Origin: an uncultured Prevotella sp.
GTDB taxonomy: Bacteria > Bacteroidota > Bacteroidia > Bacteroidales > Bacteroidaceae
DNA: 64,000 nt
Direction of reading: 5' to 3'
NCBI GenBank assembly: GCA_900319905.1
Contig: ONQB01000011.1
Span: 62,889-126,888 of the forward strand
Part shown: in pieces, positions 1-8,555 of the stretch
Position numbering within the stretch: the stretch's first letter is position 1
How the letters are laid out: every line of letters starts with the position of its first letter
Made by a program: the position numbers and the translations under genes
Notes under the pieces: generated by a model
What the model was told of the DNA's origin: nothing
What the model saw: the letters and a program-made list of their open reading frames with translations, nothing else
Database searches by the model: none

Positions 1-554
1 TTCATGGCAGCCACCTGCATAGCTACTTTGTAGCCAGCCTCCTCGTTGGGAGCGGAGAGCTTCACCATGGTAGCCAGAGTGTGACGGCGCATGTGGTCGT
101 AGACGGAGATGTTGTCGCCCTCGAGCACATTGTAGCCGTCGAGCTCCATCTTCTCGCCCACCACGCCAGAGCGACGTGTCACAGCCTCAGCCACGGTCAG
201 ACCTTCGCTGATCTTCAGCTCTTTCACCTCGTCGAGGGTATGAGCCTTGGCAGCGATGGCAGCGTCAAGGATCTCCTGAGTCAGAGCGACGTAGTCAGCA
301 CCGTTAGCCACGAAGTCGGTCTCGCACTTCAGGGCGATCATGGCAGCGAAGCCATTGACGTTCTTCACGAGTACGCAACCGTTGGATGTGGTGCGGTCGG
401 AACGCTTTGCAGCGATAGCCAGACCACGCTCGCGAACGAGTTCCACAGCCTTATTGATATCACCATCAGCCTCGGCCAGGGCCTTTTTGCAGTCCTTCAT
501 GCCGGCACCTGTCATGGCGCGCAGCTTCTTGATGTCTTCAATTGTAACAGCCAT
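1..554 (-). CDS. tsf: Elongation factor Ts (C-terminus beyond window)
   Basis: EF-Ts is the guanine-nucleotide exchange factor for EF-Tu in translation elongation. The readable N-terminal 184 residues begin MAVTIEDIKKLRAMTGAGM, the UBA-like EF-Ts N-terminal domain, followed by the diagnostic stretch KCETDFVA at about residues 81-88 in the core domain. The ATG at 554-552 is the only start that gives a family-like N-terminus. The gene runs off the left edge. It is the last gene of the minus-strand group rplM-rpsI-rpsB-tsf and begins 40 bp after the rpsB stop, so it is probably cotranscribed. Confidence 0.97.
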   Translation of the reverse strand, partial: MAVTIEDIKKLRAMTGAGMKDCKKALAEADGDINKAVELVRERGLAIAAKRSDRTTSNGCVLVKNVNGFAAMIALKCETDFVANGADYVALTQEILDAAIAAKAHTLDEVKELKISEGLTVAEAVTRRSGVVGEKMELDGYNVLEGDNISVYDHMRRHTLATMVKLSAPNEEAGYKVAMQVAAM

Positions 555-594
555 AATATTGTTTTCCTTTGTTTTAATGGGTTAAAAACATTGA

Positions 595-1437
595 TTACTC
601 AGCGGCGGGAGCGGCCTCCTCAGCGGGAGCAGCCTCTTCGGCAGCGGGAGCGGCAGGAGCCTCATCGCGACGGGCGCGACGGCTGTGGCGACGGCCCTCA
701 GCGGCCTCGTCCTGCTGCTCGGCAGCAGCCTTGTCGTCAGCCTTCTCGGCCTTGTGCTCCTCCAGACCCTCAGCGATGGCGGCGCAGCAAGCATCGAGGA
801 TCACCTCAACACTGTCCTTAGCATCGTCGTTGGCAGGAATGACGTAGTCGACGTTGCGGGGATCTGAGTTTGTATCAACGATAGCGAACACAGGGATGCC
901 CAGACGGTTGGCTTCCTTCACGGCGATGTGCTCCTTGAGCACGTCGACCACGAACAGGGCAGCGGGCAGACGAGTCAGGTCAGCGATAGAACCGAGGTTC
1001 TTCTCCAGCTTGGCACGCTGACGGTCGATCTGCAGCAGCTCACGCTTGGAAAGGTTGGAGAAGGTACCGTCGTTTCTCATCTTGTCGATGTTGGCCATCT
1101 TCTTCACAGCCTTGCGGATGGTGGGGAAGTTGGTGAGCATGCCACCGGGCCAGCGCTCGATAACGTACGGCATGTTGACACTTGCAGCCTTCTCAGCCAC
1201 GATGTCCTTAGCCTGCTTCTTGGTAGCTACGAAGAGAATCTTGCGGCCGCTCTTGGCGATAGCCTTCAGAGCGTCGGCAGCCTCGTCGATCTTGGCTACG
1301 GTCTTGTTGAGGTCGATGATATGAATGCCATTGCGCTCCATGAAGATGTAAGGAGCCATGGCGGGGTTCCACTTGCGCTTCAGATGGCCGAAATGGCAAC
1401 CTGCCTGAAGCAGTTGGTCGAATGTTGTTCTTGACAT
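595..1437 (-). CDS. rpsB: 30S ribosomal protein S2 with long Ala/Glu-rich tail
   Basis: This is ribosomal protein uS2 of the small subunit. The N-terminus (MSRTTFDQLLQAGCHFGH) and the motif FVATKKQAKDIV are typical, and the core extends to about residue 225. The remaining roughly 55 residues are low complexity: Lys/Glu-rich, then a short basic patch (RRHSRRARR), then Ala/Pro/Glu repeats. Bacterial S2 proteins are usually 240-260 residues, so the 280-residue length comes from this tail. Disordered Ala/Glu tails on S2 are seen in several Bacteroidetes. The gene is preceded by a 285-bp gap that may hold its own leader. Confidence 0.97.
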   Translation of the reverse strand: MSRTTFDQLLQAGCHFGHLKRKWNPAMAPYIFMERNGIHIIDLNKTVAKIDEAADALKAIAKSGRKILFVATKKQAKDIVAEKAASVNMPYVIERWPGGMLTNFPTIRKAVKKMANIDKMRNDGTFSNLSKRELLQIDRQRAKLEKNLGSIADLTRLPAALFVVDVLKEHIAVKEANRLGIPVFAIVDTNSDPRNVDYVIPANDDAKDSVEVILDACCAAIAEGLEEHKAEKADDKAAAEQQDEAAEGRRHSRRARRDEAPAAPAAEEAAPAEEAAPAAE

Positions 1438-1722
1438 TGTCTTTGTCTTTTTAAATGTTTACGTTCTTTTTAATTCTTGATATTGTTCAGAATCAGCGGT
1501 GCAGTAATCCAGTTGTATGGAGTCTGCACCGTTTAGATGCTAAACCGGTTGAAGCTTCTCCGCTTGCCGCTGTTGCAGAGGTGTTCTTGATGTTAAGATC
1601 ATTCTGCGGAATCATTGAATCATTGTGTGCTATCCAATCTTCCTATATAATAAGGAGAATAGGATTGCGCTCCAATGACTTGTAGAAAGATGACAAGCGT
1701 CGAAGCTCCAGACTTTCCAACA
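1438..1722 (-). promoter_or_regulatory. rpsI-rpsB spacer with possible structured rpsB leader
   Basis: This 285-bp spacer is long for adjacent ribosomal protein genes and has no plausible gene. It holds a clear stem-loop at 1528-1549: GTTTAG and CTAAAC around a 3-nt loop, extended by ACC/GGT across one bulged base. Flanking GCAG/CTGC complementarity (1501-1527) could add a second stem. No good TAnnTTTG box was found on the minus strand. S2 autoregulation through an rpsB leader is known in other bacteria, so a leader acting on rpsB-tsf is a reasonable inference only. Confidence 0.35.
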
Positions 1723-2109
1723 TTAACGCTTACTGAACTGGAAGCGACGGCGAGCCTTGGGCTGACCTGGCTTCTTACGCTCAACGGCACGGCTGTCACG
1801 AGTGAGGAAGCCATGGTCCTTGAGGTTCTTCTTGTCTTCAGCGTTGATCTTCACCAGGGCGCGTGCAATGGCGAGGCGCAGAGCCTGGCTCTGACCTGTG
1901 TAACCGCCACCATCGAGGTTAGCCTTGATGTCGTATTTCTCAGCCACCTCGAGCAACTCTAAAGGCTGCTTCACCACGTAGCGCAGGATGGCAGAGGGGA
2001 AATATTTCTCGATGTCTTCTTTATTGATTGTGATCTTACCGGTGCCCTCAGTGAGGTATACGCGAGCTACAGCGCTCTTGCGGCGACCGATTGCATTGAT
2101 AACTTCCAT
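1723..2109 (-). CDS. rpsI: 30S ribosomal protein S9
   Basis: This is ribosomal protein uS9, a small-subunit protein whose C-terminal tail reaches toward the P-site tRNA. At 128 residues it has normal length. It starts MEVINAIGRRKSAVARVYL, contains the conserved GGGYTGQSQALRLAIARAL segment and ends with the basic tail KARRRFQFSKR. It lies 8 bp after the rplM stop, and rplM-rpsI is a near-universal bacterial pair, so translational coupling is likely. Confidence 0.98.
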   Translation of the reverse strand: MEVINAIGRRKSAVARVYLTEGTGKITINKEDIEKYFPSAILRYVVKQPLELLEVAEKYDIKANLDGGGYTGQSQALRLAIARALVKINAEDKKNLKDHGFLTRDSRAVERKKPGQPKARRRFQFSKR

Positions 2110-2117
2110 CTTTAAGC

Positions 2118-2579
2118 TTATTTATACTGGTTAATGTCGATGTTCTTTGGCTTCTGAGCCTCCTTGTTGTGCTCAGCGCCCTCGAAGATGAACACGTTGT
2201 CCATCAGCGAACGGCCCAGAGGACCTTTGGGCAGCATGCCCTTGATGGCGTGGCGCAGCATCTTGTCGATACCGCCGCGACGTGTACGCAGGTCAGCGGG
2301 AGTGTTGAAGCGCTGGCCGCCTGGATAACCAGTATAACGGGTGTAGATCTTGTCAGTCTCCTTCTTACCGGAGAAGCGCACCTTGGCTGCGTTGACGATA
2401 ATTACGTTGTCGCCACAATCAGCATTGGGTGTGAAGTTGGGTTTGTACTTTCCGCGAAGCAGCTTGGCAACCTTGGAGCAGAGACGACCCACAATCTGGT
2501 CGGTGGCATCCACCACGACCCACTCCTTATTAGCTGTTTCCTTATTGGCGGAAATAGTCTTGTAACTTAAAGTGTTCAT
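2118..2579 (-). CDS. rplM: 50S ribosomal protein L13
   Basis: This is ribosomal protein uL13, an early-assembling large-subunit protein. At 153 residues it has family length. Conserved features include WVVVDATDQIVGRL near the N-terminus, the GDNVIIVNAAKV strand, and KMLRHAIKGMLPKGPLGR. It is the first gene of the minus-strand operon rplM-rpsI-rpsB-tsf. A Bacteroidetes-type promoter and a roughly 190-nt leader with long-range complementarity lie directly upstream. Confidence 0.98.
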   Translation of the reverse strand: MNTLSYKTISANKETANKEWVVVDATDQIVGRLCSKVAKLLRGKYKPNFTPNADCGDNVIIVNAAKVRFSGKKETDKIYTRYTGYPGGQRFNTPADLRTRRGGIDKMLRHAIKGMLPKGPLGRSLMDNVFIFEGAEHNKEAQKPKNIDINQYK

Positions 2580-2771
2580 TGTTTGTTTAAATGATAAATT
2601 ATAAATGTTGCATGGATGAGCAGGGGCCTCGCGGTGCCTCCAGTCTAAAAGAGACCATCCACAGCTTTAACCCTGAGCGTCACAGCGATTCACTAACCAT
2701 AAGGTTCGGCCATGAACCTCACTATTAACACACTGTGGCTGTGGAGACTCTAAGTTGCATCCCCACAATCC
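2580..2771 (-). promoter_or_regulatory. Candidate ribosomal-protein leader upstream of rplM
   Basis: Between the predicted transcription start near 2771 and the rplM ATG lie about 190 nt with clear folding potential. CCACAGC (2659-2665) is complementary to GCTGTGG (2738-2744), enclosing a perfect 6-bp hairpin AGGTTC/GAACCT (2702-2707 and 2714-2719, 6-nt loop). Leaders that bind L13 or another operon product are known upstream of rplM in other groups. The structure is visible here; the autoregulatory role is inferred. Confidence 0.5.
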
Positions 2772-2777
2772 GAGTTG

Positions 2778-2809
2778 CAAAGTTACAACTAATAATGTGG
2801 AAACAACAA
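2778..2809 (-). promoter_or_regulatory. Promoter of the rplM-rpsI-rpsB-tsf operon
   Basis: On the minus strand TAACTTTG (2785-2778) matches the Bacteroidetes -7 consensus TAnnTTTG exactly. A TTG (2806-2804, or 2809-2807) lies 18-21 nt upstream as the -33 element. Confidence 0.75.
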
Positions 2810-3033
2810 GAAGATGCGTAATTTAATCGGCTAATTATGAATATTTAACTATTTTTATGTCGCACAACCTATTGCATGCCATTGCGTGACAGGCCTGAAA
2901 GTTGTTGACAAAATGCAGTTAGAATTTTAACACAATGACGAGAGAAAATAGAGGTGGAATCAGGGCTGTAATGCCAATTTGTCTGTTCGGATATGGCCTT
3001 TTTGCCCGATGTATTTGCTCTATCGTTGATATT

Positions 3034-3099
3034 CCATTGGCTTATCGCCGAAACTCCGTTGGTTTATCGCCGAAACTCCATTGGCTTATCGCCGAAAAG
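3034..3099. repeat. Three tandem 22-nt repeats containing TTATCGCCGAAA
   Basis: Three direct units of exactly 22 nt (3034-3055, 3056-3077, 3078-3099) share the core TTATCGCCGAAA and differ at only a few positions. A more degenerate unit at 3012-3033 keeps TATCG in the same register. The core resembles the repeats at 27812-27921, and the 22-nt period recurs at two further loci. Confidence 0.85.
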
Positions 3100-3419
3100 G
3101 CAGTGCCGTTTCGACGATATTGTGACGCTTGTAAAGCAATGTTGATGTTGCTGAAAATGTAAATAGTTGATTGATAGCAATTTGTGTAAACAGGCCAAGA
3201 ATGGCGTCATTTGGACGCCTAACCACTTTGTTGGTAAATACGCGATTCTCAGAAGCCATTTAACATAAATAATATTGACAATTTGTCTTCTGACTTCGCC
3301 AATGCGTCACCCGATTAAAGGATTCAAGTTTAGCAAGTTACTGACGCCCCTGCATACGGCAGACTTGGCTATACGTAATTGTTAGCATGCGAAACTTGAA
3401 TTAAAGGAAAATAGTCAGT

Positions 3420-3458
3420 GACAGGCTTACCGCTCGGGTCTAGGGCGTCAAGCCTGTC
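3420..3458 (-). terminator. Hairpin downstream of the GT14 gene
   Basis: GACAGGCTT and AAGCCTGTC form a perfect 9-bp stem around a 21-nt loop, 17 bp after the stop codon of the minus-strand gene at 3476. The following minus-strand bases include only a short T run (TATTTTCC), so as an intrinsic terminator it is weak. Confidence 0.4.
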
Positions 3459-3475
3459 GATGTTGAAAAGATGAG

Positions 3476-4372
3476 CTAATCTTCCCGCTCAGCGTCGATC
3501 AGACTTCTGAGGCCGTCGCTGTATTTGCTTACCATTTTCCGGCAGAACATCTTGCCGGAGCACTTCACTTCAGCGAGGTCGTCCTCGGTCAGGATCTTTG
3601 CATTGGGGTAACCGTCGATAAAGGTGAGCGGGCTCAAGGCGTCGATGCCGGGATAGCGACCTTTGACGAGCTTGCAGTGAGGTGCCTGGTCGGAGTTGAA
3701 GGCCACGGTCTGTACGAAGGTCTCCACCGGATGGTAGCTGGTGCGGAAATAGGTTACAAGTCTCTCGTTGTCGTCCCATGTCTTGACAATGAGCCGGGCC
3801 AGTTCGGGTGTGATGGCCCACGAGGAAGCACCCTTGTACAATGTATAGGTCTTCTCCGGACAATAGATACGCAGCGTCTTGTGGATATGCAGGCCATTGA
3901 GCATCCGTTTCAGTCCTGAGCGCATCTGTCCTTTCACCGACAGCATGCGCCATGATTTACCGGCCAGGGGACGGAAATCGGTGTAGGGATAGGCGGCACG
4001 TCCCTGGCCCGGCATGGCGATGCCGCTGATAATCTCGCTGTCGCCGGCCTTGGCGAAGTAATCGCTGATGCGTTGCTTCGACCATAATGGGTAGTCACCG
4101 CCTGTGAGGAATACCATGCGGTCGGCACCATCGGTGAGGGCTGCACGCAACAGTTCTACCTGTGCCTCCACTTCACGAATGCTACCCTCGACGAGGTTGA
4201 CACGATGGTTGATGAAGGTGATGTTCTCGCGTAGCAGGTCTTGCTTGAAATGCTGCAAGTCGCGTTTGCTGTCGATATGAATAAAGAAGACAGCATCGTC
4301 GGGAAGACTGTAGATGAGGTTGCGCAACTGATGTGCGTCTTTGTCTGTGGATATGAGAAAAGCGAGTTTCAT
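3476..4372 (-). CDS. Core-2/I-branching (GT14-type) glycosyltransferase
   Basis: This 298-residue protein resembles the core-2/I-branching beta-1,6-N-acetylglucosaminyltransferase family (CAZy GT14). Supporting segments are the N-terminus MKLAFLISTDKDAHQLRNLI, FFIHIDSKRD, VFLTGGDYPLWSKQRI and GASSWAITPELARLIV, the pattern typical of bacterial capsule-locus members. It has no signal peptide, so it probably acts at the cytoplasmic face on a lipid-linked glycan. It is divergent from the glycosyltransferase at 4654, with its own promoter at 4407-4400. Donor and acceptor cannot be read from sequence. Confidence 0.85.
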   Translation of the reverse strand: MKLAFLISTDKDAHQLRNLIYSLPDDAVFFIHIDSKRDLQHFKQDLLRENITFINHRVNLVEGSIREVEAQVELLRAALTDGADRMVFLTGGDYPLWSKQRISDYFAKAGDSEIISGIAMPGQGRAAYPYTDFRPLAGKSWRMLSVKGQMRSGLKRMLNGLHIHKTLRIYCPEKTYTLYKGASSWAITPELARLIVKTWDDNERLVTYFRTSYHPVETFVQTVAFNSDQAPHCKLVKGRYPGIDALSPLTFIDGYPNAKILTEDDLAEVKCSGKMFCRKMVSKYSDGLRSLIDAERED

Positions 4373-4399
4373 GTGCTGACGTTTTTGTAATCACTATTG

Positions 4400-4407
4400 C
4401 AAATGTA
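4400..4407 (-). promoter_or_regulatory. -7 box for the GT14 gene
   Basis: On the minus strand TACATTTG matches TAnnTTTG and lies 28 nt upstream of the ATG at 4372. Confidence 0.6.
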
Positions 4408-4539
4408 CAATATAATCTTTTATTCTCCAACTTTCTGCCGTTATTTTTCCATAAAGATTTGTCAGTAGCATTAATTTGTCTTTCTTCTGCCGTGTGACGG
4501 TCCGTCAGATGCCTGTCTGGTGATAATCCGATGGAAAAG

Positions 4540-4571
4540 TTTGGTAACAATGAAAGAAACCATTAACTTTG
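4540..4571 (+). promoter_or_regulatory. Promoter for the glycosyltransferase-flippase unit
   Basis: TTTG (4540-4543), a 20-nt spacer and TAACTTTG (4564-4571) form a full-consensus Bacteroidetes promoter about 80 nt upstream of the ATG at 4654. Confidence 0.8.
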
Positions 4572-4653
4572 CAGAAACCAATGGCCTGATGTTCCGCAGG
4601 CAGTGTTTTTGAACACGGTAGCAACAAATAATTAATGTAAGAGCGCAGTTCTC

Positions 4654-5478
4654 ATGGAAAAAGTACTGATTACATACGGTGATGAGCGTTATGCCCACTC
4701 GCGGGAGCGTCTGACTGAGGAGGCCCGCAGTCTGGGCATCTTCGACCGTGTCAGAGCCTACACTCCTGATGACTTGGACGACCGGATGCGTCACCATCCG
4801 CTGATGAAATACCAGCGGGGTGGGGGTTATTGGGTATGGAAGCCATGGATTACGCTGAACGCCTTGCAGCAGTTGCACGACGGCGACGTGCTCGTCTATG
4901 TGGACTCGGGTTGTAGTCTGTTTCCTTCCAAGGAGTGGGACGTCTATTTCAGTAAACTCGACTACAATGACATGGTGGTCTTCAGTTTGGCCACACGCTG
5001 CAAGCAGTACACCAAGCGCAGCGTGCTCGATGCTTTCAAGCCAACGCTGGGGCCTTATTGGGGCGAGTACTACCAGTTGGCCGGCACCGTGTATTTCGTG
5101 CGCAAGACCCCGTTTGCCATGGGTTTCTTCAGCCATATGCTTGACTTCTGCACCGAGGACAACCTCATCGACGTGCGGCCCGACGAAATGGCTGCGCAGT
5201 ATCCAGGCTTCTTGGAGCACCGACACGACCAGGCGCTGTTCACAGCCTTGGTCTATGAAAATCGTCAGCACATGGCCCTTCTGACCAATGACTTCGAGGG
5301 GCGTCATAGTGGACAGGCTATCTGTGCGACGCGGATAGGCGATGAGCGTGGGCGCTATGCCGTACCGGAAAAGACGTGGTTGGATGTGTTTGTGAAACGA
5401 CGCATTGGAAATGTGACCAGGGGTGCCCAACAGGCTTATTGGCGGCTGTGCAACCATTTGGCATTGCGAAACGGATGA
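4654..5478 (+). CDS. Probable polysaccharide glycosyltransferase
   Basis: This 274-residue protein has no signal peptide. It carries GGGYWVWKPWI (about residues 51-61) and VLVYVDSGCSL (about 80-90), a WxWKP plus D-x-D/G arrangement found in small glycosyltransferase-like proteins of capsule and O-antigen loci. A DQALFTALVYE segment follows near the C-terminus, similar to the end of GT8/GT32-like folds. I do not recognise the substrate. The next gene, a flippase, follows after a 12-bp gap, so the two are probably cotranscribed from the promoter at 4540-4571. Confidence 0.65.
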   Translation: MEKVLITYGDERYAHSRERLTEEARSLGIFDRVRAYTPDDLDDRMRHHPLMKYQRGGGYWVWKPWITLNALQQLHDGDVLVYVDSGCSLFPSKEWDVYFSKLDYNDMVVFSLATRCKQYTKRSVLDAFKPTLGPYWGEYYQLAGTVYFVRKTPFAMGFFSHMLDFCTEDNLIDVRPDEMAAQYPGFLEHRHDQALFTALVYENRQHMALLTNDFEGRHSGQAICATRIGDERGRYAVPEKTWLDVFVKRRIGNVTRGAQQAYWRLCNHLALRNG

Positions 5479-5490
5479 TTGAATAATAAT

Positions 5491-6924
5491 ATGAGTGAGA
5501 CGCTAAAGCAGAAGACGGCACGCGGCCTGTTGTGGGGCGCGCTGAACAATGGGACCATGCAGTTTATCGGACTGGTGTTCGGTATTGTGCTGGGTAGGTT
5601 GCTCAACCCTTCCGACTATGGCATGATTGCCATGATCACCATCTTCACCATCACGGCTACAGCATTGCAGGACTCGGGCTTCGGTACGGCTATCGTCAAC
5701 CTGGACAAACCCAAGGACGAGGACTACAACTCCGTGTTCTGGTTCAATGTCCTCACCGGGCTGTTCTGCTATGTCATCTTGTTTTTCTCGGCCCCGCTTA
5801 TTGCCCGCTATTACCATCATCCGCAGTTGGTAGCCCTGAGCCGTTATGTCTTCCTCTCCATCATCTTCTCGTCGCTGGGCGTGTCGCAGTCGGCTTATCT
5901 GCAGAAGCATCTCATGGTGAAGCAGCGCGCCAAGGCCAATGTGGCCGCTGTGCTGGTGTCGAGCTGTGTGGGTGTAGCGATGGCTTGGAAAGGCTTCGCC
6001 TATTGGTCGCTGGCCACCCAGACCAATGTTTATATCTTGGGCAATGTACTGTTTTATTGGCATTACTCTCACTGGCGCCCCACCTTGCACATTGACTTCG
6101 GGCCTGTGAGACGGATGTTCCGCTTCAGTTGTAAGATACTGGCTACCACCATTATCCAACAAATCAACAACAATATCCTCAATATCCTGCTTGGCCGTTA
6201 TTATTCTTCGCGCGATGCGGGTTACTACAATCAGGCTTACCAGTGGAACTCGAAAGTTATCTACCTCATGCAGGGAATGTTGGGCGGTGTCACTCAGCCA
6301 GTGCTCGTCGATCTGCGCAACAACTCCGGGCGCGAACTTGCTGCACTGCGCAAGCTCATGCGCTTCACCGCCTTCCTGTCGTTCCCCCTGCTGTTGGGTT
6401 TTGGTCTCGTGGCCAAGGAGTTTATCGTGCTGGCCATTACCGCCAAGTGGCTGGCCAGTGCACGCTTGCTTCAGATACTGAGCATTGGCGGTGCCTTCCT
6501 GCCGCTGAGCACACTGTTGTCGAGTTTCATCATCAGCCAAGGCAAGTCAGGCACCTACTTCGTCAGTACGCTTGTTCTTTGTGTAGTGCAGATTGTCACC
6601 ATGCTTGTCATCTATCCCTTAGGCGTGACACCGATGGTGGTAGTCATCACGCTCATTAATGTGGTGTGGGCGTTTGTATGGTTCTTTTTGGCTCACCGAC
6701 TGATAGCCTACTCACCGGGTATGTTTCTTAAGGATATCGTACCCTTTGCCCTCGCCGCATCCGCCGTCATGGCAGTGACATACTTCGTCACCAAGACAAT
6801 CACTACGATGTGGGTGTTGCTGGTGGCCCGCATTCTGCTCGCCGCCGTGCTCTATTTCGTAGTCATGAAGGTGGCGCGTGTGAAGATATTGGATGAGTGC
6901 ATTGCCTTCATACTCCGCCGATGA
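5491..6924 (+). CDS. Wzx-type lipid-linked oligosaccharide flippase
   Basis: This is a 477-residue polytopic membrane protein of the MOP/PST (Polysacc_synt) superfamily, which moves undecaprenyl-linked oligosaccharide units across the inner membrane. The N-terminus TARGLLWGALNNGTMQFIG and LGRLLNPSDYGMIAMI are typical of the WzxC/TuaB-like branch, and about 12-14 hydrophobic helices follow. The reading frame is open from a TTG at 5479, but the ATG at 5491 (MSETLKQ) is the more likely start. It follows the glycosyltransferase at 4654 closely and is the only flippase in the window. Confidence 0.9.
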   Translation: MSETLKQKTARGLLWGALNNGTMQFIGLVFGIVLGRLLNPSDYGMIAMITIFTITATALQDSGFGTAIVNLDKPKDEDYNSVFWFNVLTGLFCYVILFFSAPLIARYYHHPQLVALSRYVFLSIIFSSLGVSQSAYLQKHLMVKQRAKANVAAVLVSSCVGVAMAWKGFAYWSLATQTNVYILGNVLFYWHYSHWRPTLHIDFGPVRRMFRFSCKILATTIIQQINNNILNILLGRYYSSRDAGYYNQAYQWNSKVIYLMQGMLGGVTQPVLVDLRNNSGRELAALRKLMRFTAFLSFPLLLGFGLVAKEFIVLAITAKWLASARLLQILSIGGAFLPLSTLLSSFIISQGKSGTYFVSTLVLCVVQIVTMLVIYPLGVTPMVVVITLINVVWAFVWFFLAHRLIAYSPGMFLKDIVPFALAASAVMAVTYFVTKTITTMWVLLVARILLAAVLYFVVMKVARVKILDECIAFILRR

Positions 6925-6948
6925 GTGCCATGGTCATGCCTCGCTTGC

Positions 6949-8508
6949 TTATTCCACTTTCCATTCCTTGATGGTTCGGTCTTCTGTTGAGAAGTTGATG
7001 CCCACCTTGACCACCTTTCTTCCGTCAGCTTCGTAGGGAATGGTGTAGCCTTTGTCGTTGATTTGCTGGAGGGCATCGTCAACGCTGCCATTGATTTTCA
7101 GTTCCATCACATAGATGGCAGTGTCGGTCTTCAGCAGTATGTCCATGCGCCCCTTTGCCGTGCGCACCTGGGTATATACGTACCTGTTGAGGAAAGAGAA
7201 CATTACGTAGAGCATGGCTGTGAAGTGGCCCTCGCTGGTCGGTGCGTCCTTCAGCGTGTCGCTCTGGTAAGGTATGGAGGCAAAGAAGGTCTGTGCTGCT
7301 GTCAGCGCACGATCGATGTCATCGTCGAGCAATCCCTCACTGATGTCCCAGCAAGCATTGCTCGTCTTGTTGGTGTCGGGAGCCACATAGTAAGGCAGCA
7401 GGCAACGCATCATCCCCACCTTGACCTCCTCGTTGGGATAACCCAAGGTATAGCGTTGTGAGCGTGGGTCATAGTCTTTTATGGTGATGTAGCCGCTTTG
7501 ATAAAACAGAGGCAGAATGGAGTGCATGTCTTCCGTGGGTGTGTCAAACTCTTCAGCCTCGGCCTTGCTGTTGTCAATGGCCGTGATGTCGGTGTGGAAC
7601 TTCCGAATCATGTTGACCAGGAAAGTAGGCGTACCCGTTGCGAACCAGTAGTTGCCTATCTGCTCTGTGTCCATGGCATAGAGCAGACTGAAAGGGTTGT
7701 AGACGCCAGGCGACTTGGCGGCGAAGTGATAGCCGTCGTATTGCCGCTTCAGTTTTTGCAGGACATCGTCTTTCGAAATGTTTTGGCTTTGTGCTAGTTC
7801 GCTGATGCCCTCTTGGAAGTTATCCTCCAGTTCTTGCTGCGTGATGCCGCATAGTGCTGCGTATTTGGGCAGCATAGAGATATTGAAGAGGTTGTTGAGT
7901 TGGGAGAAAATGCTCAGCTGAGAGAACTTGCTGATGCCCGTGATGAACACAAAGCGGAGGTAAGGGTCGAGGTCTTTCAGCGGAGAATAGAACGATTGCA
8001 ACTCGGTGCGGATGGCCTCCAGCCGCTCCTTGTCGTGCAGCACGGTGAGCAGCGGCGCGTCGTATTCGTCGATGAGGATGACGACCTTTTCGTGAGTCTT
8101 GGCATAAAGGTTCTTCACGAGGTCGCCCATCCTCGTCGTAATGTCGCCGTTATTGGCAGTAAGTCCATTATCCTTTTCTGCCCATGTCAATTGTGTGGCG
8201 ATGACGTTGTCCAGATCCTCCACCGTCCCCCGTTTGGCCATGGAAAGGCTGAAGTGCAAGACGGGATATTGCTTCCATTCCTTTTCCAACTGATCGATGG
8301 CCAGTCCTTTGAACAACTCTTTCCGCCCATTGAAATATGCGTGGAACGTGCTTATGAGCAGAGATTTGCCAAAGCGGCGCGGACGTGAAAGAAAAACATA
8401 CTTCTTGGTGTTGGCCAACTCATACACGTATTGCGTCTTGTCAACGTACAAATATTGTTCTTCCCTGATGTTAGAGAAGGTCTGGATGCCTATGGGATAT
8501 TTTGTCAT
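6949..8508 (-). CDS. AAA-ATPase-like / PD-(D/E)XK nuclease family protein
   Basis: This 519-residue protein belongs to a family very abundant in Bacteroidetes: an N-terminal AAA-ATPase-like domain and a C-terminal PD-(D/E)XK nuclease-like domain. The ATG at 8508 gives the typical beginning MTKYPIGIQTFSNIREEQYL; the frame stays open upstream into the neighbouring gene. A P-loop-like RRFGKS lies at residues 44-49, a Walker B-like LIDEYDAPL further on, and GRMDILL..VMELK near the C-terminus supplies the D and ExK residues. The cellular role of the family is not established. It sits as an isolated gene between the flippase and a glycosyltransferase and may be a mobile accessory gene. Confidence 0.85.
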   Translation of the reverse strand: MTKYPIGIQTFSNIREEQYLYVDKTQYVYELANTKKYVFLSRPRRFGKSLLISTFHAYFNGRKELFKGLAIDQLEKEWKQYPVLHFSLSMAKRGTVEDLDNVIATQLTWAEKDNGLTANNGDITTRMGDLVKNLYAKTHEKVVILIDEYDAPLLTVLHDKERLEAIRTELQSFYSPLKDLDPYLRFVFITGISKFSQLSIFSQLNNLFNISMLPKYAALCGITQQELEDNFQEGISELAQSQNISKDDVLQKLKRQYDGYHFAAKSPGVYNPFSLLYAMDTEQIGNYWFATGTPTFLVNMIRKFHTDITAIDNSKAEAEEFDTPTEDMHSILPLFYQSGYITIKDYDPRSQRYTLGYPNEEVKVGMMRCLLPYYVAPDTNKTSNACWDISEGLLDDDIDRALTAAQTFFASIPYQSDTLKDAPTSEGHFTAMLYVMFSFLNRYVYTQVRTAKGRMDILLKTDTAIYVMELKINGSVDDALQQINDKGYTIPYEADGRKVVKVGINFSTEDRTIKEWKVE

Positions 8509-8555
8509 AGTTACTGTGGAATGATTACTACTTGAAAATATGATTATCCTTAAGC

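Larger units (their letters stand above)
2820..3475. other. Gene-free stretch between rplM promoter and the GT14 gene
   Basis: No convincing gene is present; a 75-codon open frame at 2935-3162 runs through the repeat and lacks coding character. The stretch holds three 22-nt repeats (3034-3099) and an imperfect inverted repeat ATTCAAGTTTAGCA (3322-3335) / TGCGAAACTTGAAT (3388-3401, 13 of 14 matching). A hairpin at 3420-3458 is described separately. Function unknown. Confidence 0.6.

Noticed and set aside
3034-3099. Possible CRISPR array
   Set aside because: Repeats are contiguous 22-nt units without unique spacers, only three copies, and no cas genes in the window. The same reasoning applies to 27812-27921, 29251-29382 and 56630-56717.
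2935-3162. 75-codon open frame between rplM and the GT14 gene
   Set aside because: It runs through the 22-nt repeats, has no recognisable domain or promoter at a suitable distance, and its codon use is unlike neighbouring genes.
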